From NCBI GenBank assembly GCA_946803715.1, contig CAMPET010000542.1, positions 1 through 17,835 on the forward strand: DNA of 17,835 bases. Reading direction: 5' to 3'. A program made the position numbers and the translations under genes. This DNA comes from Beroe ovata. Lineage: Eukaryota > Ctenophora > Nuda > Beroida > Beroidae. A model generated the notes under the pieces. It ran no database searches and was not told the origin of the DNA. It worked only from the letters and a program-made list of their open reading frames with translations. Below are positions 1 to 7,373 of this stretch, one piece after another (the stretch's first letter is position 1; each line of letters starts with the position of its first letter).

Positions 1-53
1 ATCGCCCTACTCCACCCCAAGTCCCCTAGCTCCATCCGCCACAGAGGATGCAG
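1..53 (+). CDS. Roco gene, exon a (partial, left edge)
   Basis: The frame A|TCG..GCA|G gives SPYSTPSPLAPSATEDA, a Ser/Pro-rich loop, and ends at CAG|GTATTG in phase 1. This matches the phase-1 acceptor of the next exon, which is the main support. It probably encodes a loop inside or just before the last part of the Roc domain. The stretch is too short for an independent domain call. Confidence 0.5.
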
Positions 54-3000
54 GTATTGATGAGTGATGACTCAGTGATGAGTGATGACTCAGTGATGAG
101 TGATGACTCAGTGATGAGTGATGACTCAGTGATTATGAAAAACATCAATCCCAACGATCAGAAGCATCAATCCCAGCCTAATTAACAACTTTTCATGCCA
201 TCTATTTCAGTGAACGATGTGGTAGAATACATACGAAAGGTAAAGGTGAACCAGCCAAAGTTCCTGTCCAACATTCCCAAAGTTTGTGCTGACGGGTCAG
301 ATCAAATGGCAGGGATCAAGGATTTCCGACGAATACTGTTCAAGCTGACACAGGTGAATTCAGAGTTGCTCTATATGAGCAGCTCGAATATAATATAGAT
401 AGGCTTGGTCATGGGTTCATTTTAGGGACGATGAGTCTTAATAGAGGTAACCGGATAATTGGGTCTATAGGCTGAAAAATATTTAGGCGCGAGTCGACTA
501 TTGAGTATTGAATGTAGTACATCGAACCCCTATCGACAAAACGGTCAAATACTTAAACTGAAATCTCGTTGCACAAAGACATTTGCAATGTTCATATGCC
601 GGCGGGAGACTATAATAGAGAAGGTTAAAACACACATGACGGGCAATATATGGTATAACAGAGAGAAATTCCTGCCTTATATAGGACGTCAAATGCTTTT
701 AAACGCTCACTACTGCTACTAGCGTTGTACTAAAGCGATGTACGGGATGTACTATACAGTGTTGTTTATGTTGCTGGAGTGAGTCCGAGATTGCAAACAA
801 TTCATTAGGCGTTTCGGCATGAGAACTCGACAAAGTGGACCAATTTATTACACGGTCGCGTCTTACCGTGAAATAGTGATTCGAAAATAGTCCAATGATT
901 GAAATTGGAGTGATCTTTCCCCTGTGATGCATGGCGGATCATGATTTCTGCCAAATTTATGAGATTTTCGTGACACATCGCCAACATAGGTCAAGGGTGA
1001 AATTTTGTTTTATTCGAGTCCGTTTTTTGATTCCCACCTCTACATGTCGCAGGACAAGAAGCGGTACCCCACTGTGGAGCTATTCCTGCCCAAGTCATGG
1101 CTAGATTTGGAGGAGGAGGTCAAAGCCCTCAAGGAGGAATCCCGCGTTCCTGTCATTCCTCTGCAGGCGCTCATCGACATAGCCCAGGAAAAGGTGGGTT
1201 TTTCCTATCGCGGGATTTTGGTTTGAGTGTATACCCAAAAAAGGAATTAATGTAGGTAGGTACTGGAGTTATTTCCTAAATATTCAGCCATATCATAGAT
1301 ACAGGGAGATTGAACTACAGCTAGTTCCCCACTGTCCCAGAATCCCCAGACATTCCGAAATAGCACACAGCACGATGGAACGATCATCAATATCACAGCT
1401 GTGATACAATCTTCACTTCCTCAATCATCACTTCCTCAATCCTCACTTACAATCCTCTCTCTCCCCTAGGATCCTCACTTCAAGAACAAGGACATCATGG
1501 AGGCTCTCCTCTACCTCCATATGACGGGTGAGGTGCTCCACTTTGCATGTGTCCCCGGACTCAAAGATTATGTGTTTGTGTCTCCTACCTGGCTAATTGA
1601 TGTCATCAAGTGTGTCATTAGCCCTGCGTTCGAGGGAACACTCAACACTGTACCTCTACCTGACAGCAGGTATTTAGTGTCATCACACTGTCATCACACT
1701 GTCATCACACTGTCATCACACTGTCATCACACTGTCACCACACTGTCATCAGTCATCATTTCCCCCGCGTACAGTTCTCACCAATAGACCCCCGTGAGTG
1801 GGCGTCCCTCACTCACTATAGCTGGTAACCATGGCAACCCATCCCCAGGATGCCCAAAGAGACCATGACGTCTCTCTGGCAACCGTTCAACCTGGATTCG
1901 GACCAGTACAACCTCCTTCAGACTCTAGCCACCGCATTTGGGCTGTGGTATCCGGAACAAGGCGGCTATGTCATACCCACCCTCATGAAGCCGAGCGAGC
2001 CCGCGGCGGCTGTTGGCGTTGTGCCAATACTCAGCGGGATTAGTTCAAACGAGATGAGCGAGGTCCAGTTTGAGAACTTGTCCGGGATGGAGTACCAGAT
2101 CATCATGAAGTTCATTTTCCCACGCGGCATGCCAGAGGGTGAGTCCTATCACGTGATACTATGACAACGTTTCTATGACAACGTTACTACATTACCACGT
2201 TATGACAACATGGAGTAAACAAGGCAATCACAGTGGGATATTCAACATAATATCGGGCACGTATTATTGTTACGGTTATGATGCATTTCTCATCACGCGA
2301 TTGAGTCAGCAAGACTTAGGGCTTCATGCACTGATTACATTGGGTCAGAGAGATACGCCTTCCATTGATCGCACTAGTGTGTGTGTGTGTGATGAAACCA
2401 AAAACTAAACGGATAGCGTTCTTTCTGAAGGAACACGATGTTCCTCAAACTTCAAGATGGAATTTATCTGGGTTAGATATTAATCTTTCAATGATCGATC
2501 CTGACATCTTAACCCAAAAAAGGCTAAATGTAGTCAGTAGTGTAATCAAATAATACCTTCTGGCGTGAGGGATACGTGCGATAATGCACGAACGCAGTGA
2601 GGGCGAGCACGTATCACGAAAACAGCCAGAAGGTATTATGTGTTATAATATTCTCCATGTGATATATAAAACAGATATATATTTCAAAATAAAAAATATA
2701 TAGTCTGTCCCGGAAGAGAGAGCAGTCAAAACAACGAAAGTATTAGCTGCTATAATCTTGCACTGCGAGCACCATTATCAGAAATAGAGAGCGTGCATTA
2801 TTAGCGGAAATAACGCCCGGAGAGTATTATAACTATTAATGTCATTTTATCGGTTATCATTAGTGGTTACTGGTTATGTAGAACTACAGTAAAACTTCAT
2901 GACATTGGAAGAGCGGTAAGTGAGGGGTAAGATTTCTCGAGAAAATTGTGACTTTGCGACAATCGTCGGACGTCGAGGAATGTGTGTGTGTGTGTGTCTG

Positions 3001-5124
3001 TATGTGTCTGTGTGTGTGGGATCATTGTTTGCACTACTCTAAAGTTGGAATGATCATCACTGAGTGCACTGATCGGTGACTGCCATGATATTGGGATTGA
3101 GGATCCGTTAGACCGGCACCTGGCCAAAGTGGCAAACGGACTTATGCCCGATCTACAATATGGAAAATGACGTAGCTCCTTGTTTGAAATACCGAGGAGA
3201 TACGATATAAAACTTGTTTCAGGACTGTTTGGGCGAATAGCAGTGAAGTGTAGACGACATTCTACCTCTTACCTCTACCACAGTACAAGCTGCCTGTATG
3301 CTGAGCGTCTTGGAGTGTCTATCCTGTGCACTAACACCCCTGCTTACTCAGGTATCTGTGACTTGTCTCGGTGTCACCTGCGCATTGACACCTACACATT
3401 GAAACCTGCACATTGACACCTAAACCTACACACTGACACTGACACCTACAAGTTACAACTAACACACATACAATCACATTATTAGGTGGAAGTTGTTTAA
3501 CGCTCTGTACACGGTCAGTGAAGGACAAACTACTCGCACTTTGGAGAATGCTCCTTGCTTTCCTTAACGAGGTAAATGGAATGAAGTGTTTTATCTAGAT
3601 CAAATTATCATTATCGGTGGAAAGAATCATTGCATCTATAGAACTCTATAAAGAAATGGATGACAGATTTAACATCAAAATCGATCCCATTCTATCTCGC
3701 ACAGATGCACAAATCACAATATAAAATCTTATAAATATAATGCCCCGGTCTTGGGCAACGATGACCTGACAGTTTACCCTTGTCAATATCTGATCCTCGA
3801 TCAGTGGTCTAACTTTAGGATATTGACAGCTAGATAGTGACGTTGCTAAATGTCCCTGGGTAATCACCGCCCATGTTATGCGCCTTGTCACTTGGCAGCT
3901 CCGAGGATAGTGCTGAAGCGGGAGTTAGTGTATCGAATTATCCGCCAAATGGCGTCACTGTACGTTCACCTCCCTAGTCAATATCTCATACAACCCACAC
4001 TCCCCTTACTCTCACCTCTCTCTCAGAATCATCAGCTTACTTTCACCCTTTATCCTCTTCACCCCTGTTCATCACCCCCCTCCTTGCCAAACATTCCCCA
4101 CTCTTACCCCCCCTCATTCCCCACTCTAACTCTCCCTCATGTCCCCCCTTATTCCCGCTCCATCCCCACTCAAACTCCCCCTTTGATATTCCCACTCAAA
4201 CTCCCCCTCATCATCTCCAACCCCTTCACTCCCCCCTCCGCTCAGATAGAGGAGCTGCTCTCCACGTGGCCAGGTCTCCTCTTTTACCGTTATCTCGTGT
4301 GTCCACACTGTTTCCTGGCCTCGGAAAAGCAACCGTTCCACTTTCTCGGGGAGTGGTACAAAGCGGATATCAACCGGCTCCCCGAGATTGTCAAGATTGC
4401 GTGCCCCGTTGCTAAGGGTGCTGTCAGAGTACACCTCAAACTCCTCTACCCTCCTAAAAGTGAGTGTTCAATGTCTGTAAATTCCTAGATTTAGATATTT
4501 TCCGTATTCTGATTGTGAGTTCCGGATTGTCGAGTTGTTTGCAAGCATGTTCCTCATGACAAACTATCCTGAGCTCGCATAATGAAATGGTGACAGATCT
4601 GTCACCATTTTAAACCGCGTATTTCACCATGCTCAATACTGCGACACCTGCAGGCGCCCACATTCTCCCGACAAAGGTATCAGAGAGTGAGATACAGGTG
4701 GTTGCAGCGACTGTCAGTGAACACTGGCTGCCACTCGCCAAGATACTCGGAATTCAGGAGGATGAGTTCCCCTCCTTCACGGTGAGAATCGCAATAAGAG
4801 ACAGTAGTTCCTCTCTGTCAGGGCTCTTCTACAATCACACACTCAAAACCCGGATTTCTACTCTCCCTCCCACCCCCCCCCAACACATCCCCTCTATTTC
4901 AGCTGGATAACGCTGTCAACACAGAGGCCCAATTGACCGCCATGTTGGAGTACTGGGCTGACAACAGGAAGGACCACGCCACTTCGGAAGAGCTCCAGAA
5001 CGCACTCAAAATCCTGAACAAACTGATCGGACCACCGGCTGAGCGCGGCGAGGGGGACGGGTCCGAGCATAGGCGAGACTCGACACTCACTAGTGACCTA
5101 CCGACAGTTGCAATAAACCTCTAA
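1..5124 (+). CDS. Roco-family (Roc-COR) protein with C-terminal death domain, 5'-partial
   Basis: This is a spliced gene entering from the left edge. My model joins 1-53, 211-353, 1053-1193, 1470-1669, 1849-2138, 3223-3351, 3486-3571, 4246-4459, 4654-4781 and 4903-5124. All junctions agree in phase and give 534 residues without a stop. Visible modules, counted from the first complete codon, are: end of the Roc GTPase domain (about 18-65), COR domain (about 66-290, with the hallmark PTWLIDVIKCVI), a linker with CPHC (about 348-418), and a death domain (about 429-508). The Roc P-loop and any leucine-rich or ankyrin repeats would lie upstream. Roco proteins are GTP-binding scaffolds in which COR mediates dimerisation; death domains recruit partners by homotypic contacts, as in DAPK1. 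The combination suggests an intracellular signalling scaffold, but the actual pathway cannot be read from sequence. No kinase domain is seen. Confidence 0.85.
54..210 (+). repeat. Intron with four 18-bp tandem repeats carrying AP-1-type heptamers
   Basis: A short intron (GTATTG...TTTCAG). Positions 59-130 are four identical 18-bp units (GATGAGTGATGACTCAGT), starting five bases after the donor GT begins. Each contains TGACTCA, the consensus AP-1/bZIP heptamer, at 68-74, 86-92, 104-110 and 122-128. All frames have stops, so the array is not coding. Whether it binds any factor is unknown; repeat expansion alone explains the multiplicity. Confidence 0.9.
211..353 (+). CDS. Roco gene, exon b: C-terminal part of Roc domain
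   Basis: The acceptor is CTATTTCAG|TGAACG and the donor CACAG|GTGAAT, phase 1 in and phase 0 out. It encodes NDVVEYIRKVKVNQPKFLSN and then a stretch ending in a short amphipathic helix (IKDFRRILFKLTQ). This fits the last strand and helix of a Roc GTPase domain, where the conserved pattern runs from a variable loop into a helix leading to COR. No nucleotide-binding motif lies in this piece. Confidence 0.75.
354..1052 (+). other. Roco intron, 699 bp
   Basis: A GTGAAT...GTCGCAG intron. I see no exon, microsatellite or clear repeat. Short open frames on both strands (for example 501-722 + and 699-932 -) are AT-rich, resemble no family I know and lack splice support. Confidence 0.7.
1053..1193 (+). 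CDS. Roco gene, exon c: start of COR domain
   Basis: A 141-bp exon, phase 0-0, from TCGCAG|GACAAG to GAAAAG|GTGGGT. It encodes 47 residues including PKSWLDLEEEVKALKEESRV and PLQALIDIAQEK. The P-x-x-W followed by a charged helix is the usual entry into a COR domain (Roco families commonly show 'vP.sW..l...l'). Confidence 0.85.
1194..1469 (+). other. Roco intron, 276 bp
   Basis: An intron from GTGGGT to CCCCTAG. Near the 3' end is a repeated CTTCCTCAATC/CCTCACTT pyrimidine-rich stretch (about 1411-1450) that should serve as the polypyrimidine tract. No other feature seen. Confidence 0.7.
1470..1669 (+). CDS. Roco gene, exon d: COR core
   Basis: From CCCTAG|GATCCT to AGCAG|GTATTT, phase 0 in and phase 2 out. 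It encodes DPHFKNKDIMEALLYLHMTG and then GEVLHF, DYVFVSPTWLIDVIKCVIS and a loop. The patterns 'aL.yLh..Gevl.f' and 'v..PtWL.d.i..vi' are the best-known signature of COR domains and the strongest family evidence in this gene. Confidence 0.92.
1670..1848 (+). repeat. Roco intron with 11-bp minisatellite
   Basis: A 179-bp intron. Six units of CATCACACTGT (the sixth CACCACACTGT) fill 1681-1746, again starting about ten bases downstream of the donor. The array is open in the + frame and extends the upstream exon's ORF, but the phase-2 splice to 1849 (AG|G ATG) restores an uninterrupted COR sequence, so I treat it as intron. Confidence 0.88.
1849..2138 (+). CDS. Roco gene, exon e: C-terminal half of COR
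   Basis: From ATCCCCAG|GATGCC to CAGAGG|GTGAGT, phase 2 in and phase 1 out. It encodes MPKETMTSLWQPFNLDSDQY, then NLLQTLATAFGLWYPEQGGYVIPTLMKPSE in two readable blocks, ending QIIMKFIFPRGMPEG. 'L...l.....g......yviP.ll' followed by a basic-hydrophobic strand and 'P.G....LF' is the standard COR C-terminal half. An ATG at 1850 is internal, not a start. Confidence 0.9.
2551..2638. mobile_element. Small foldback/MITE-like element
   Basis: The ends are perfect 14-bp inverted repeats, TAATACCTTCTGGC (2551-2564) and GCCAGAAGGTATTA (2625-2638). A second inverted pair lies inside, GATACGTGC (2571-2579) and GCACGTATC (2607-2615). At 88 bp with nested arms and no coding capacity it resembles a non-autonomous DNA transposon or a hairpin-forming relic. 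No target-site duplication could be firmly identified. Confidence 0.6.
2642..2833. mobile_element. Possible second MITE, adjacent to the first
   Basis: GTTATAATATTCTCC (2642-2656) and GGAGAGTATTATAAC (2819-2833) are 15-bp inverted repeats with one mismatch around an AT-rich interior. The element begins four bases after the previous foldback ends, so the two may be one composite element. Moderate confidence because AT-rich arms can arise by chance. Confidence 0.45.
3223..3351 (+). CDS. Roco gene, exon f: post-COR strand region
   Basis: From TTTCAG|GACTGT to TTACTCAG|GTATCT, phase 1-1. It begins LFGRIAVKC, which continues the preceding PRGMPEG exactly as in Roco proteins ('P.GLF.Rl.v...'), then LYHSTSCLYAERLGVSI. 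The start is well supported. The donor at 3352 is chosen because it keeps phase with both neighbours. Confidence 0.78.
3352..3485 (+). repeat. Short Roco intron with degenerate 18-bp repeat
   Basis: A 134-bp intron. Between about 3378 and 3450 a degenerate unit related to CACATTGACACCTA recurs four to five times. No coding signal; the intron ends TTATTAG|GTGGAA. Confidence 0.65.
3486..3571 (+). CDS. Roco gene, exon g: helix before the CPHC linker
   Basis: An 86-bp exon, acceptor ATTATTAG, donor AACGAG|GTAAAT, phase 1 in and 0 out. It encodes SVKDKLLALWRMLLAFLNE, a helix that joins smoothly to IEELLSTWPGLLFYRYLVC of the next exon. The other two frames contain stops before the donor. Too short to be found by ORF length; identified by phase and family pattern. 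Confidence 0.75.
3572..4245 (+). other. Roco intron, 674 bp, with long pyrimidine tract
   Basis: The first part is unremarkable. From about 3985 to 4245 the sequence is very C/T-rich with imprecise repeats of CCCCACTC and AACTCCCC, giving an unusually long polypyrimidine tract before CCGCTCAG|ATAGAG. This tract is open in the + frame and joins the exon ORF, but the Pro/Ser/Leu-rich product is what a pyrimidine tract always encodes, so I do not call it coding. Confidence 0.75.
4246..4459 (+). CDS. Roco gene, exon h: CPHC-containing linker
   Basis: Acceptor CGCTCAG, donor CTAAAA|GTGAGT, phase 0 in and 1 out. It encodes 71 residues: STWPGLLFYRYLVCPHCFLA, PFHFLGEWYKA, INRLPEIVKIACPVAKGAVR. The CPHC pair, a later His and a later ACP resemble a small zinc-binding knuckle found after COR in many invertebrate Roco-like proteins; metal binding is inference. 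Confidence 0.85.
4460..4653 (+). other. Roco intron, 194 bp
   Basis: An intron from GTGAGT to ACACCTGCAG. It contains a small inverted repeat, AAATGGTGACAGAT (about 4583-4596) and ATCTGTCACCATTT (about 4597-4610), forming a perfect 28-bp palindrome. Nothing else noted. Confidence 0.7.
4654..4781 (+). CDS. Roco gene, exon i: first half of death domain
   Basis: Acceptor CACCTGCAG, donor TTCACG|GTGAGA, phase 1 in and 0 out. It encodes SEIQVVAATVSEHWLPLAKI and LGIQEDEFPSFT. The 'l..va..v...W..La..Lgi.e.e...f' pattern covers helices 1-3 of a death domain, including the conserved Trp. Confidence 0.9.
4903..5124 (+). CDS. Roco gene, last exon: second half of death domain and stop
   Basis: Acceptor CTATTTCAG|CTGGAT, phase 0, ending with TAA at 5122-5124. 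It encodes EAQLTAMLEYWADNRKDHAT and EELQNALKILNKLIG, the typical 'mL..W......at...L..aL..l' second half of a death domain. A charged, low-complexity tail of about 27 residues follows. The intervening intron (4782-4902, 121 bp) has a C-rich tract at 4865-4890. Confidence 0.92.
   Translation: MDNAVNTEAQLTAMLEYWADNRKDHATSEELQNALKILNKLIGPPAERGEGDGSEHRRDSTLTSDLPTVAINL
5112..5117 (+). promoter_or_regulatory. AATAAA overlapping the last codons of the Roco gene
   Basis: AATAAA lies within GCA ATA AAC CTC TAA. It is the only canonical hexamer I find near the 3' end, and G/GT-rich sequence follows (5128-5146), as at poly(A) sites. If used, the 3' UTR would be only about 5-25 bases. It may equally be chance, with a variant signal used downstream. 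Confidence 0.4.
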
Positions 5125-5770
5125 CTCGGGGTGGGGGAAGGGGACACATAGGATGGGGCTGATGACTGTTGCCTCTCCAGTGTATAAGCTTTCTCCATTT
5201 TTGCGTGGGGGTTTTGGGATAATATTAATATGATCTAGTGTACAAGTATACTATGTTGCTGCAGGTTTTATTTAATGCGTTTCATTTCACTGATTTGCTT
5301 TTTTCATTTTTATGTACATAATGATTTATTTGACAAGCTGAATGCCGTTAGTTGTTCCTTACTATACGTCTAACTCTAACTACACAAGCAGTAAATAGAC
5401 TAACTGTGAGATTTTATTTGATTATTATTATTTGATTTTAAATTTTCTTGATGGATTAACATCATTTGACATTTATTTGATCAATGTCACTATCTGCCAT
5501 AGTGTCGACTTTAAGTTTAAGTTAAGCTTTTAAAACTGATGAACTGTTTCCCCCTCCTATACTTATAGTAATAGTAATATTGTCATTATGGACGCTATTC
5601 TCCGGGTATGACTCGCAGTCGCTATTTATATTTATAATTGGAAACATGAAATTCAGATTACATCACGAGTCTTGATTTTGTTAATTCGCAGTGCATGAGT
5701 AAACTTACTCTTTACAGCAATTGTCGATCGATGATTTGCCCTCGGTGATGGTAATGGTATTCAGTATTGG

Positions 5771-5900
5771 TAGGCCTAGCCTTGTAGGATTTTACCCTAC
5801 CGTCGGTGCGCGCGATTTTCAATCCGCCCCGACAATCCGCCCTGCCAGGGATAAAATCCCGCCAGCAAGGGTAGGGTGAAATCCTACAAGGCCTAGCCTA
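5771..5900. mobile_element. MITE-like element with 30-bp terminal inverted repeats
   Basis: TAGGCCTAGCCTTGTAGGAT.. (5771-5800) and ..ATCCTACAAGGCCTAGCCTA (5871-5900) are inverted copies over 30 bp with a few mismatches. The 70-bp interior contains CCGCCC repeats and GGGATAAAATCCC. Size, arms and lack of coding content fit a non-autonomous DNA transposon. Confidence 0.7.
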
Positions 5901-6126
5901 GCTGATGCGACTGCGAGCGGCAGCGCAATTAGATTCTCGACAGGGGCTATGCTATCATGTCATCGACAGCCATGCCAATGCCATTGGCTGGCTGCATCAG
6001 CCAAATTTTGTTTGACCTCTACCTCTAGCTCTGTTTTCCGCTTGGCCGGCGCGCGCGCCCCTTCTACTTTTTAGCCTTCGATGATCGAGCTGACGCGCAA
6101 GCGCGGAAAACAATGGTCAAATTAAA

Positions 6127-6427
6127 TTTGTCGATTAATGATAGACAGACTCTGCCGAGAATTTCGTTTTGCGCGCGCGGCGCAAACTTATTCTTAGACA
6201 GGGTTTTATCAATATCAGTTATTGCCGGATATTCATGTTATCTGTCCACTGCACTGTTTCCTGCGCGCGGCGCGCGCGCCTTCATCGAAGAAACAGGTCA
6301 GGTAGCAAAAAGCTTGTCGGGCGATGCCTGACCGCTGATGGAAGCCGCGAATTAGCGTCTGAGAATAAGTTTGCGCCGCGCGCGCGCGAAACGAAATTCT
6401 CGACAGGGTCTATCATCGATCGACAAA
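6127..6427. mobile_element. Foldback element with ~70-bp arms and GCGC-rich core
   Basis: Left arm 6127-6199 and right arm 6357-6427 are inverted copies of each other (for example GAGAATTTCGTTTTGCGCGC against GCGCGCGAAACGAAATTCTC), differing by a few substitutions and a shorter GC run. The interior has another GCGCGC palindrome (about 6267-6281). AGCAGGTCAGGTA-like sequence occurs both inside (about 6293) and just outside the right arm (about 6431). The upstream stretch at about 5930-5950 repeats the motif ATTCTCGACAGGG, suggesting a partial third copy. Confidence 0.7.
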
Positions 6428-6474
6428 AAGAAGCAGGTCAGGTAACATGTAACATTTGACAAACTTTTGAGTAT

Positions 6475-6493
6475 TTACGTTCCCGCAACGTAA
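6475..6493. repeat. Perfect 7-bp inverted repeat
   Basis: TTACGTT CCCGC AACGTAA, directly left of the next palindrome. Short, but perfect; it may be the end of the neighbouring element. Confidence 0.5.
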
Positions 6494-6577
6494 TATATAT
6501 AGTGTGGTACTGTGGTATTTGCACTGTTGTCGACAACACTGTTGTCGACAACAGTGCAAATATCACACTATATATAC
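6493..6577. repeat. Near-perfect long palindrome centred on GTTGTCGACAAC
   Basis: The right arm from GTTGTCGACAACAGTG through ATATCACACTATATAT is the inverse of the left arm from ATATATAGTGTG through CACTGTTGTCGACAAC, except for one extra block of about eight bases (GTACTGTG) in the left arm. GTTGTCGACAAC itself is a palindrome and occurs twice at the centre. It would extrude as a hairpin; probably a foldback transposon relic. Confidence 0.75.
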
Positions 6578-7152
6578 TGTCTATATACTATAGACAATAT
6601 GGACAAGTATAAACTTTGTTATAAGTTTCCATAGTTATTAGTTATTTTTGTAATCAAAGAAAATATAGTATAGATGATAGACAACAGTCAAATTACAATG
6701 CTTTTCAATCTTCTCAGTCACTTTTTGATCTTGATTGCTGGACCCTTCGAATTCTTCACACCTAAATCCATTTAATTTATGTCATTAAGTTTGTGTTTAT
6801 TTCATTTGCATTCACGTAAGAAAGTAAGATAATGTTTTTCAAAACCATGGTACTTCTGAGTTGTGATGGTTCATTACCATTATTCTTGAGATTGTATTGA
6901 TGAAATTTTCTTGAAATGTGTGATGGTTTATACCGTAAATTCTTATCTTATCTTATCTTATTTGTATATCTGGTTATGTTGTAAAAGTGGTTATGTAATC
7001 AATATCACATATTCTGCAATAATAATTTATATATCTGCTGTATTTATTGATAATCTTGAAAGACTACTTGATTTCAGCATAAAATAATATTGAATCTGTT
7101 CACATTTATGTCATTTCTCAAATTCTAGATACTGGAAGAACTATAATGTCAT

Positions 7153-7373
7153 ATGATGGTGGCAAGAGATGATGAAGCATACAGAAGTGAAACTGAGAGT
7201 GATAATGTCATTGCTAATGGGGTAGTTGAAGTGGAGCAAAAGGAAAAGTTGGCTTTTGTTTGTGCAGAAGATGAAATACCAGAATTTCAGAAACAACTCC
7301 TTGTTGCAAAGCAGAGCATGGCTGATGTTGCTGACATGTACCAGAAAGATTACCTTGACAAAGTTGAACAAAG
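7153..7373 (+). CDS. ABI-like, exon 1: start and first helical segment
   Basis: It starts at ATG 7153 (a second ATG follows directly) and ends CAAAG|GTAGTT in phase 2. A divergent acidic N-terminus (about 40 residues) precedes EIPEFQKQLLVAKQSMADVA and MYQKDYLDKVEQ, which aligns in pattern with the first ABI helix ('IP.....L..s...l..va.Y....Y'). Codon choice is strongly A/T-ending, unlike the later exons. Confidence 0.8.

Larger units (their letters stand above)
2139..3222 (+). other. Roco intron, 1084 bp, with foldback repeats and TG microsatellite
   Basis: Directly after the donor, TATGACAACGTT is present two to three times (about 2160-2212). Two foldback elements follow at 2551-2638 and 2642-2833, then a TG-rich microsatellite at 2981-3018. 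No exon joins in phase here. A tempting 25-base block (2891-2915) and the frame IGIEDPLDRHLAK (about 3090-3128) fail on phase or on stops. The true acceptor is CTTGTTTCAG|GACTG at 3222/3223. Confidence 0.75.
5125..7152. other. Intergenic region rich in inverted repeats
   Basis: No coding exon is supported here. About 5125-5760 is AT-rich unique sequence (Roco 3' flank). Between 5771 and 6580 lie three inverted-repeat elements (separate entries). From 6590 to 7128 the sequence is AT-rich, with a short TCTTA array at 6941-6960, and runs into the start of the ABI-like gene. No TATA box or Inr is convincing. An acceptor-like TTCTAG at 7123-7128 suggests the ABI start codon sits in an exon preceded by an unseen 5' UTR exon. 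Confidence 0.7.

Noticed and set aside
59-130. CRISPR-like regularly spaced repeats
   Set aside because: Units are contiguous without spacers and the context is an animal intron; the other arrays here are likewise simple tandem repeats.
2891-2915. Tiny exon between CTACAG and GTAAGT in the Roco intron
   Set aside because: It enters in phase 1 but leaves in phase 0, incompatible with the well-supported acceptor at 3223, and interrupts the conserved P-x-G...LF junction.
3850-4245. Pro/Ser/Leu-rich extension of the CPHC exon ORF
   Set aside because: It is the polypyrimidine tract of the intron; the upstream exon splices to 4246 in phase 0 with a continuous family pattern.
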